DNA of 13,993 nt from Gammaproteobacteria bacterium (lineage in GTDB: Bacteria > Pseudomonadota > Gammaproteobacteria > Pseudomonadales > Pseudomonadaceae), in the NCBI GenBank assembly GCA_012735335.1, contig JAAYHO010000074.1:1-13993 (forward strand), given 5' to 3'. This document shows, piece by piece, positions 8,869-13,993 of the stretch. Under the pieces are notes generated by a model that was not told where the DNA came from, made no database searches, and was given only the letters and a program-made list of their open reading frames with translations. The first letter of the stretch is position 1; every line of letters begins with the position of its first letter. The position numbers and the translations under genes are program-made.

Positions 8869-10077
8869 TCAGCGGGACATGTACTTGCCCAGCTCCAGCT
8901 TGCCGATCGCTGCCCGGTGCACCTCGTCCGGGCCGTCCGCCAGGCGCAGAGTGCGCTGCATGGCATACATATGGGCCAGCGGGGTATCTTCCGACACACC
9001 GGCGCCACCGTGCATCTGGATTGCCCGGTCAATGACGCGCAGCGCCACGTTGGGAGCCACCACCTTGATCTGGGCAATCTCGCTCTTGGCCACCTTGTTG
9101 CCGACGGTATCCATCATGTAGGCAGCGTTCAGGGTCAGCAGACGGGCCTGGTTGATCTCGATCCGGGATTTGGCAATCAGATCCACGTTGCCGCCCAGGT
9201 GGGCCAGCTTGCGACCGAAGGCTTCACGCTCCAGCGAACGCTTGCACATCAGCTCCAGCGCCCGTTCGGCAGCACCGATGGAACGCATGCAGTGGTGGAT
9301 TCGGCCCGGCCCGAGACGGCCCTGGGCAATCTCGAAACCCCGACCCTCACCCAGCAGCACGTTGCTGTAGGGCACACGGGCGTTTTCCAGTACCACCTCG
9401 GCATGGCCGTGGGGCGCATCGTCATAACCGAACACCGGCAGCGGGCGGATCACCTTCAGACCGGGGGTATCCATGGGCACCAGAATCATCGAGTGCTGCT
9501 GGTGGCGGGGCGCGTCAGGATTTGTCAGGCCCATGAAGATCATGATCTTGCAGCGCGGATCGCAGGCACCGGAGGTCCACCATTTACGGCCATTGATCAC
9601 CCACTCATCCCCTTCGCGGCGGGCATTGGCCTGCATGTTGGTCGCGTCGGAGGAGGCCACGCCCGGCTCGGTCATGCCGAAGCAGGAGCGGATTTCACCG
9701 GCCAGCAGCGGCTTGAGCCACTTTTCCTTGTGCTCTTCGCTGCCGTAGCGAACGATGGTTTCCATGTTGCCGGTATCCGGCGCGCTGCAGTTGAAGGCCT
9801 CCGAGGCCAGGCCGGATCGGCCCATCAGTTCGGCCAGCGGTGCGTACTCCAGGTTGGTCAGGCCCGCACCCAACTCCGACTCGGGTAGAAACAGGTTCCA
9901 CAGCCCTGCGGCTCTGGCCTTGACTTTCAACTCCTCGACAATCGCAGTCGGCTGCCAGCGATCACCTTCATTGACCTGTTGGTGAAAAATCGCCTCGGCA
10001 GGAAACACATGCTCCTGCATGAAGGCATCCACCTGCTCACGCAACCGCTCGACCTTGGGGGAGTATCCGAAATTCAT
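8869..10077 (-). CDS. Acyl-CoA dehydrogenase, ACAD10/11-like
   Basis: A cytoplasmic FAD enzyme expected to oxidise an acyl-CoA to the enoyl-CoA and pass electrons to ETF. The ATG at 10077 gives 402 residues ([16 protein letters not shown]) with AAGG eight bases upstream; the 20-residue longer frame is intergenic DNA. The N-terminal helical domain includes [22 protein letters not shown] at 60-81 and [17 protein letters not shown] at 96-112. The middle flavin-contacting domain has [15 protein letters not shown] at 133-147 and [10 protein letters not shown] at 161-170. The C-terminal helical domain has [14 protein letters not shown] at 255-268, [10 protein letters not shown] at 355-364 and [11 protein letters not shown] at 377-387. 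Asp381 stands where short- and medium-chain enzymes carry the catalytic Glu of YEGT; I recall the ADGPDE form as a feature of the ACAD10/11 group. The substrate is unknown. It is divergent from a LysR regulator, which may control it. Confidence 0.92.
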   Translation of the reverse strand: MNFGYSPKVERLREQVDAFMQEHVFPAEAIFHQQVNEGDRWQPTAIVEELKVKARAAGLWNLFLPESELGAGLTNLEYAPLAELMGRSGLASEAFNCSAPDTGNMETIVRYGSEEHKEKWLKPLLAGEIRSCFGMTEPGVASSDATNMQANARREGDEWVINGRKWWTSGACDPRCKIMIFMGLTNPDAPRHQQHSMILVPMDTPGLKVIRPLPVFGYDDAPHGHAEVVLENARVPYSNVLLGEGRGFEIAQGRLGPGRIHHCMRSIGAAERALELMCKRSLEREAFGRKLAHLGGNVDLIAKSRIEINQARLLTLNAAYMMDTVGNKVAKSEIAQIKVVAPNVALRVIDRAIQMHGGAGVSEDTPLAHMYAMQRTLRLADGPDEVHRAAIGKLELGKYMSR

Positions 10078-10242
10078 GCTAGCCACCTTGTTTGTTGTTG
10101 ATATGTAACTGGGGTACAAAAAAGGTAGATGAGCCAAACTAATTTATCTAATCTATTTTCCGCGTGTATAAACATTCATAAGCAATATATGCTACGCCAG
10201 ACTTATAAGAGCCTATAAACGAGCCATACGAAGGATACTGCG
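10078..10242. promoter_or_regulatory. Divergent control region between the dehydrogenase and the LysR gene
   Basis: A 165-bp AT-rich gap, unlike the GC-rich genes on both sides. It holds several TATAA-like -10 candidates (TATAAA at 10167-10172 and 10214-10219, TATAAG at 10204-10209), none with a convincing -35. An imperfect dyad CATA-N7-TATG lies at 10177-10191 and a CTTATAAG palindrome at 10202-10209. LysR-type proteins usually bind near such dyads in divergent promoters, often covering their own start. AAGGA at 10231-10235 is the ribosome site of the regulator. Confidence 0.55.
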
Positions 10243-11193
10243 ATGAACCTCAGTAAAGTGGACCTGAACCTGTTCATTGTATTCGACGCCATCTACACCG
10301 AAGCGAACCTGACCCGCGCCGGACAGATCGTCGGCATTACCCAGCCTGCAGTGAGTAACGCACTGGCCCGGCTGCGTGACACCTTTAATGACCCGCTGTT
10401 CGTGCGTACCGCCCAGGGCATGGTACCGACGCCGATGGCGCAGAACATCATCACCCCGGTACGCCAGGCCCTGCAGCTGCTGCGGGTGTCGGTACAGGAA
10501 AGCCGCAGCTTCAACCCCAGCGAGGCCAACAAGACCTACCGCATCAGCATGACCGACCTGACCGAGGCAGTGATTCTGCCGCACCTGTCTGGTCGCATTC
10601 GCCGCCTGGCGCCGAATATCAACCTTGACAGCTTCCTCACCCGGCGCCGCGAAACCACCAAGGAACTCGCGGCCGGGCGCCTGGACTTTGCCATCGACGC
10701 GCCGCTGAATACCGACCCGCAGGTACGCCACGTGCGTCTGTTTGAGGATCGCTACGTATGCATCATGCGCAAGGGGCATCCGCTGGCAAGCAAGGAGCGC
10801 ATAACGCTGGACGACTACCTGGCGCAGTCCCATATCCATATCTCCAGCCGCCGAAACGGCTTGGGTCACGTAGACCTGGCACTGGGCAAGATGGGCTTGC
10901 AGCGTCGCGTGGTTCTGCGTTCACAACATTACCAGATGGCACCCCTGGTACTGGAGTCCACCGACATGGTGATGACAGTGACCGAGCGTTTCGCGCTACG
11001 CCACAACCTGCACTGGGTGGACTTACCGGTTGATGACATCCCACTGGTGCAGACACACCTGTTCTGGCATGAAAGCACCGATCAGGATCCGGCAAACCGC
11101 TGGATGCGTGAGCAGATCATCGAGCTGTCGCAGCAACTGGAGCGCAAGATGACCAAGGAGCGTGATGCTGCCGTGGCCGCGAGAGGCGACTGA
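10243..11193 (+). CDS. LysR-family transcriptional regulator
   Basis: 316 residues, usual length for the family. The N-terminal winged helix-turn-helix covers about residues 6-65: DLNLFIVFDAIYTEANLTRAGQIVGITQPAVSNALARLRDTF, with LFVRTAQGMVPTP closing the wing. A linker helix (about 66-90) leads to the two-lobed effector domain (about 97-300), starting with YRISMTDLTEAVILPHL. The TRRRETTKELAAGRLDFAID stretch (133-152) is typical of the NahR/LinR-like branch. The ATG at 10243 has AAGGA seven bases upstream. Its divergent arrangement with the acyl-CoA dehydrogenase suggests that it senses a metabolite of that pathway and regulates that gene, perhaps also itself. Its 3' end is only 7 bp from the convergent solute-binding protein gene. 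The effector cannot be read from the sequence. Confidence 0.93.
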   Translation: MNLSKVDLNLFIVFDAIYTEANLTRAGQIVGITQPAVSNALARLRDTFNDPLFVRTAQGMVPTPMAQNIITPVRQALQLLRVSVQESRSFNPSEANKTYRISMTDLTEAVILPHLSGRIRRLAPNINLDSFLTRRRETTKELAAGRLDFAIDAPLNTDPQVRHVRLFEDRYVCIMRKGHPLASKERITLDDYLAQSHIHISSRRNGLGHVDLALGKMGLQRRVVLRSQHYQMAPLVLESTDMVMTVTERFALRHNLHWVDLPVDDIPLVQTHLFWHESTDQDPANRWMREQIIELSQQLERKMTKERDAAVAARGD

Positions 11194-11200
11194 CCGGCCA

Positions 11201-12046
11201 TCACTCCAGCGCCGGTTCTTCCTCGGGGACCGGCGCGAACTGCGCAGCCCACTGATCACGGTATTTTTCCAGCAACCGCCGCGGCTCGCCCTGACGCACC
11301 ATCTGATACATGCCGCTGGCCAGAGCCGCGCGCAGTGCCGGTGAGTTACAGGCGGAATTGTGCGAGACGCTGTAATACAGCTGCTCGTTGATCAGTGAGC
11401 CTTCCAGCATATCCAGCTGCTCCAGCACATTGCGCTGGGCCGCCAGGGCCAGGCCCTGATGGCGCTCATGGATCAGATAGTCGGCCTGCCCGGCGAACAA
11501 CTGCTCGAAGGCCTTGTCGATGCTGGCGGTGGTAGCAATATCCAGATGGTCAGCGGCATAGGTATCAAAGGCCGCGCCGAAACTGCTGCTGCCCAGCGCC
11601 GTACCGCGCTTGCCGCGCAGATCGTCCCAGCCACTGTAGGGGAACGCCTCGCCGCGGCGGACGAAGATCACACTGGGGATTTCCATATACGGCGGATAGA
11701 CATAATCCACCTCGGCAAAGCGCTCGGGGGTCAGGAAGGAACCGGCCAGCATATCCACCCGACCGCTGCGCACCTCCTGCTGGGCCTGCTCCCAGGTGCC
11801 GACATGCAGCGCATCCACATGAATACCGCTGGGCTCCAGCGCTCGCTCCAGCAGCTCGACTGCTGCCCCGGTCAGGCGCGTAGTGTCATCCGGATTGACC
11901 CACAGCAGCGGCGGATAATCCGCATTACCGGTCACCACGATGCGCTCGCAGGCCCCGCCCGCAGCCACACTGATGGCGGGCAGCAACGCCAGTAGCGCAG
12001 CCGTCAGGCAGCCCCTGCCAAGCCTTCCCCGTGCCAGCCTCACCAT
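11201..12046 (-). CDS. Periplasmic family 3 solute-binding protein
   Basis: The protein has 281 residues from the ATG at 12046, chosen because AAGGGGG lies five bases upstream and a signal peptide follows at once. A positive start MVRLARGRLGRG precedes the hydrophobic LTAALLALLPAISVAA, with likely cleavage near residue 29. The mature part has the fold marks of the polar amino-acid binding family: VTGNADYPPLLWVNPD at 38-53, LTGAAVELLERAL at 58-70, VGTWEQAQQEVRSGRVDMLAG at 82-102 and ERFAEVDYVYPPY at 108-120. RGKRGTALGSSSFG at 144-157 and a final KYRDQWAAQF at 261-270 follow. Cys33 and Cys233 may form a disulfide. No permease or ATPase gene is adjacent, so it may serve a distant transporter or act as a sensor. 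It lies 46 bp after miaE on the same strand. The ligand is unknown. Confidence 0.85.
   Translation of the reverse strand: MVRLARGRLGRGCLTAALLALLPAISVAAGGACERIVVTGNADYPPLLWVNPDDTTRLTGAAVELLERALEPSGIHVDALHVGTWEQAQQEVRSGRVDMLAGSFLTPERFAEVDYVYPPYMEIPSVIFVRRGEAFPYSGWDDLRGKRGTALGSSSFGAAFDTYAADHLDIATTASIDKAFEQLFAGQADYLIHERHQGLALAAQRNVLEQLDMLEGSLINEQLYYSVSHNSACNSPALRAALASGMYQMVRQGEPRRLLEKYRDQWAAQFAPVPEEEPALE
11209..11236. other. Inverted repeat at the convergent gene ends
   Basis: GCGCCGGT (11209-11216) and ACCGGCGC (11229-11236) make a perfect 8-bp stem with a 12-base loop. It lies inside the last codons of the solute-binding protein gene and 16 bases after the LysR stop. Both converging transcripts would carry it. 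There is no T-tract on either strand, so it is at most a stabilising or weak terminating hairpin. Chance from proline/glutamate codons is possible. Confidence 0.4.
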
Positions 12047-12078
12047 GTCATCCCCCTTGCTCTTCGATAGTGCCGGGC

Positions 12079-12084
12079 AGTATA
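12079..12084 (-). promoter_or_regulatory. Putative -10 element for the solute-binding protein gene (TATACT)
   Basis: In the 46-bp gap after miaE, TATACT on the minus strand matches the -10 consensus at five of six positions. It would start a transcript near 12072, about 26 bases before the gene's start codon. The -35 area lies in the end of miaE and is poor. It suggests that the binding-protein gene can be expressed apart from miaE. Confidence 0.35.
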
Positions 12085-12092
12085 GCCGCAGC

Positions 12093-12704
12093 TCAGGCCG
12101 GTGCGGCGAGCGCCCCGCTGTGGAAACGAAACTCCTGGTCATCCTCGACCATGGCCGCTGCCTCGACCTCGGCAAAGAAGGCGATGCGCTCATCGATCGG
12201 CCCATCGGCGTAGGCCCGGGCCAGTTTCAGGTAGTCCTGATAATGCCGCGCCTCGGACTTGAGCAGCGAGCGATAGAAGTCGCCCAGCTCCTGATCCAGA
12301 TGCGGGGCCAGTCTGGCAAAACGCTCGCAGGAGCGGGCCTCGATAAAGGCACCGACAATCAGCGTATCCACCAGCCGCCCCGGCTCCACGGTGCGCACAT
12401 GCTGACGCAGGCGCTGGGCGTAGTGACTGGCAGACAGCCCCCGGTAGGCCACCCCGCGTTTCTGCATGATGGCGGTCACCTGCTCGAAGTGGCGCAGCTC
12501 CTCCCGGGCCAGGCGGGACATCTTCTGCAACAGCTCCGGCTTGTCGATATAGCGGAACATCAGGTTCAGCGCCGTGGAGGCCGCCTTCTTTTCACAGTTG
12601 GCATGGTCTATCAGCAGTTCTTCCGGGTGTTGCAGGGCCTGCTCGACCCAAGCATCCGGTGTGGAGCAATTCAGGAAGGCAAGCAATTCATCAGGCAGCG
12701 TCAT
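12093..12704 (-). CDS. miaE: tRNA-(ms2io6A37) hydroxylase MiaE
   Basis: A non-haem diiron monooxygenase that uses O2 to hydroxylate the isopentenyl group of ms2i6A at position 37 of tRNAs reading UNN codons, after MiaA and MiaB have acted. The ATG at 12704 gives 203 residues, with GGTGAG as ribosome site; GTG at 12713 and TTG at 12716 are in-frame alternatives. The ferritin-like four-helix ligand set is visible: Glu38 (ANCEKKA), Glu69 and His72 in REELRHF, Glu122 (GAFIEARSCERF), and Glu151 and His154 in SEARHYQDY. Length and ligands fit the family. It is divergent from the uspE-like gene and followed by the solute-binding protein gene. miaA and miaB are not in this window. Confidence 0.95.
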   Translation of the reverse strand: MTLPDELLAFLNCSTPDAWVEQALQHPEELLIDHANCEKKAASTALNLMFRYIDKPELLQKMSRLAREELRHFEQVTAIMQKRGVAYRGLSASHYAQRLRQHVRTVEPGRLVDTLIVGAFIEARSCERFARLAPHLDQELGDFYRSLLKSEARHYQDYLKLARAYADGPIDERIAFFAEVEAAAMVEDDQEFRFHSGALAAPA

Positions 12705-12732
12705 GGTACTCACCAAAGTGGATTTGCCGGGG

Positions 12733-12738
12733 ATTATA
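12733..12738 (-). promoter_or_regulatory. Putative miaE -10 element (TATAAT)
   Basis: A perfect TATAAT on the minus strand (plus strand ATTATA at 12733-12738) predicts a start near 12726 and a leader of about 22 bases before the miaE ATG. The -35 position is poor (CTGCAC at 17 bp), so an activator or an extended contact may be needed. Confidence 0.55.
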
Positions 12739-12773
12739 CGGATATGCGCCCAACCGTGCAGAACGGGGTTATA

Positions 12774-12815
12774 TTGTCCCTGATCAACCGCAACGCAGCT
12801 AAAAACGTCTACATT
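12774..12815 (+). promoter_or_regulatory. Candidate Anr/FNR-dependent promoter of the uspE-like gene
   Basis: TTGTCCCTGATCAA (12774-12787) agrees with the Anr/FNR dyad TTGAT-N4-ATCAA at eight of ten fixed positions, with one perfect half. A -10-like TACATT at 12810-12815 predicts a start near 12822. The dyad would then be centred at about -41.5, the standard position for class II FNR-type activation, and no -35 is needed. Several Usp genes of P. aeruginosa are known Anr targets, which makes this plausible. The start site is predicted only. Confidence 0.5.
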
Positions 12816-12858
12816 GATAGACAGACATCGTGATCATGCGCCAAGCCAAGGAGATGCC

Positions 12859-13719
12859 ATGCAATCCATCAAGCGAATTCTGGTCGTGATCGACCCCACC
12901 AGGGAAGACAGCGTTGCCCTGGTTCGATCCCGATTACTGGCCGGTTACCTGGGTGCCGATCTGCACCTGCTGGTCTGCGAGAACCGCCGCGACTACGGCA
13001 ATCTGCTCAGTGAGCTGTGCGACAGCCTGGAAACCGCCGGCATCAAGGCCAGCTACACCCAGGCCTGGCACTCCACGATAACCGATACCATCATCCGCAC
13101 CCTGCTGGCCGAAGGCTGCGGCCTGGTGATCAAGCAGCACACGCCGGACAACCCGCTGAAGAAGGCCCTGCTCACCCCAGATGACTGGAAGCTGCTGCGC
13201 TACTGTCCGGCACCGGTACTGCTGGCCAAGGGCAGCGCCCTGTGGATGCACGGCAAGGTACTGGCAGCGGTGGATCTGGGCGACCATGACGACCAGCATC
13301 AGCAGCTGCATGACTCCATTGTCAGCCACGCGGCAGACCTGGCGCGGATGATCAGCGGTGAACTGCACCTGCTCAGCGCCCACCCCGCGCCCATGCTGTC
13401 GGCAGCCAACCCCATCTACCAGCTGCGTGAAACCATCCTCAAGATCTACGCCGACAAGGCCAGCCGCTACCTCAACGAGTACGACATTGCCGAAGGCAAT
13501 ACCCATATCGACGAGGGACCAGCGGACACCCTGATCCCCCGGGTCGCCGGGCAGATCGGCGCCTGTGTCACGGTGATAGGCACGGTGGCGCGCACCGGCA
13601 TCTCCGGCGCGCTGATCGGCAACACCGCCGAGGTGGTACTGGATCAACTGGCCGGAGACGTACTGGTGCTCAAACCGGACGACATGATCGACCACCTGCA
13701 GGACCTGGTCGAGAAGTAA
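12859..13719 (+). CDS. uspE: Tandem universal stress protein, UspE-like
   Basis: 286 residues from the ATG at 12859, which has a strong AAGGAG five bases upstream. A 15-codon longer frame exists but lacks a ribosome site and would overlap the promoter. Two Usp domains follow each other: about 1-125 (MQSIKRILVVIDPTREDS ... LLTPDDWKLLRYCPAPVLLAKG) and about 132-273. The second runs from GKVLAAVDLGDHDD through VTVIGTVARTGISGALIGNTAEVV to LAGDVLVLKPDD. Both the TPDDWKLLRYCPAPV block (106-120) and the GTVARTGIS...GNTAE block (241-258) are close to E. coli UspE, though this protein is about 30 residues shorter. The strict G-2X-G-9X-G ATP loop is not evident. In pseudomonads such proteins support survival in low oxygen and stationary phase. 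It precedes acnB, separated by a terminator and a new promoter. Confidence 0.9.
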   Translation: MQSIKRILVVIDPTREDSVALVRSRLLAGYLGADLHLLVCENRRDYGNLLSELCDSLETAGIKASYTQAWHSTITDTIIRTLLAEGCGLVIKQHTPDNPLKKALLTPDDWKLLRYCPAPVLLAKGSALWMHGKVLAAVDLGDHDDQHQQLHDSIVSHAADLARMISGELHLLSAHPAPMLSAANPIYQLRETILKIYADKASRYLNEYDIAEGNTHIDEGPADTLIPRVAGQIGACVTVIGTVARTGISGALIGNTAEVVLDQLAGDVLVLKPDDMIDHLQDLVEK

Positions 13720-13728
13720 CTCCCCCGC

Positions 13729-13753
13729 AACCCCGCCGACCTCCGGCGGGGTT
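13729..13753 (+). terminator. Probable terminator of the uspE-like gene
   Basis: AACCCCGCCG (13729-13738) and CGGCGGGGTT (13744-13753) form a perfect 10-bp GC-rich stem with a 5-base loop, starting 9 bases after the uspE stop. The following TTCAGACTTAACTTT is only partly T-rich, so it may be leaky. The acnB promoter starts six bases later. Confidence 0.72.
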
Positions 13754-13758
13754 CAGAC

Positions 13759-13787
13759 TTAACTTTACCCGTCCGTTCCGGTAGAAT
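13759..13787 (+). promoter_or_regulatory. Probable acnB promoter
   Basis: TTAACT (13759-13764) and TAGAAT (13782-13787) are spaced by exactly 17 bp and match the sigma70 hexamers at four and five of six positions. The predicted start near 13794 leaves a leader of about 178 bases before the acnB GTG. Confidence 0.6.
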
Positions 13788-13931
13788 ACTGGCCGCCGTA
13801 AGTGCTGTGTACAGGCGTTTGCCCGCAACCGACTTTCTGTTACCCCAGTTAACCGAGTTGCCCCCCCACCAGATCGGGCCTGCGCTTGCACCCATCCCTA
13901 TTTCCGGCATCCTGGGTCCGTGAGGATGACC

Positions 13932-13950
13932 GTTCCGTTACCAACGGAAC
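13932..13950 (+). other. Hairpin in the acnB leader, next to the ribosome site
   Basis: GTTCCGTT (13932-13939) and AACGGAAC (13943-13950) form a perfect 8-bp stem with a 3-base loop (ACC). It ends nine bases before the GAGGG ribosome site (13959-13963), so it could influence initiation or mRNA decay. There is no following T-tract, which argues against a terminator. Confidence 0.55.
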
Positions 13951-13971
13951 AGACTGATGAGGGTAATTATT

Positions 13972-13993
13972 GTGCTTGAAGCCTATCGCAAAC
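13972..13993 (+). CDS. acnB: Aconitate hydratase B (AcnB), first seven codons
   Basis: A GTG start at 13972 with GAGGG eight bases upstream opens MLEAYRK, which is how bifunctional aconitase B/2-methylisocitrate dehydratase of Pseudomonas and enterics begins. The gene runs off the right edge, so the HEAT-like domain and iron-sulfur ligands cannot be checked. A UspE-like gene before acnB matches the arrangement I recall from P. aeruginosa, which supports the call. AcnB is a TCA-cycle enzyme, and in P. aeruginosa it is known to be lowered under iron limitation by PrrF small RNAs. Confidence 0.82.

Noticed and set aside
11944..12046. Lipoprotein signal for the solute-binding protein (Cys33 after GGA)
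   Set aside because: The residues before Cys33 (AGGA) lack the Leu at -3 of a lipobox, so a standard Sec signal peptide is preferred.
13954..13961. CTGATGAG, the hammerhead ribozyme core box, in the acnB leader
   Set aside because: No stem II followed by GAAA and no flanking stems I/III are present; the bases are part of the acnB ribosome-site region.

Overview
This is a GC-rich bacterial chromosomal window from a member of the Pseudomonadaceae (Pseudomonas or a close relative such as Halopseudomonas). The evidence is the gene set and order (ftsK, lolA, rarA, crcB, serS, cysG and, divergently, aat, bpt, infA), the protein sequences, a Pseudomonas-type REP doublet (GTAGGAGC termini) and the uspE-like/acnB pair. 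Almost all of it is coding, with no insertion sequence, prophage, CRISPR array, rRNA or tRNA gene.

Left block, minus strand (1-6785): ftsK, lolA, rarA, crcB, serS and the start of cysG run in one direction. Spacing is very tight from ftsK to crcB (10 bp gap, 8 bp overlap, 4 bp overlap), 38 bp before serS, then 136 bp holding a REP doublet before cysG. This looks like a housekeeping operon for chromosome segregation, lipoprotein trafficking, replication-fork maintenance, fluoride efflux, seryl-tRNA charging and siroheme synthesis.

Middle block, plus strand (6943-8727): aat and bpt overlap by 4 bp. They encode the two aminoacyl-transferases that add N-degron residues (Leu/Phe and Leu) for ClpS/ClpAP. 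infA (IF-1) follows with its own leader. The ftsK/aat divergent region carries a near-perfect palindrome and a hairpin. An unusual pair of overlapping hairpins follows infA.

Right-hand block (8814-12046): an acyl-CoA dehydrogenase of the ACAD10/11-like type (minus strand, with a strong terminator) is divergent from a LysR-type regulator, which probably controls it. The regulator is convergent with a periplasmic family 3 solute-binding protein that has no visible transporter.

Far right (12093-13993): miaE (tRNA hydroxylase, oxygen-dependent) is divergent from a tandem-domain UspE-like stress protein. The gap holds an Anr/FNR-like half-conserved dyad centred 41.5 bp before a predicted start site for uspE. 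A terminator, a good sigma70-type promoter, a 178-base leader with a hairpin and the first seven codons of acnB close the window.

I found no convincing new multi-gene system. The items most worth checking are regulatory: the Anr-like site between miaE and uspE, the ftsK/aat palindrome, the structure after infA, the acnB leader and the REP doublet. Starts were re-chosen for rarA, lolA, aat, infA, the dehydrogenase, the solute-binding protein, miaE and uspE, because the longest open frames overextend them.
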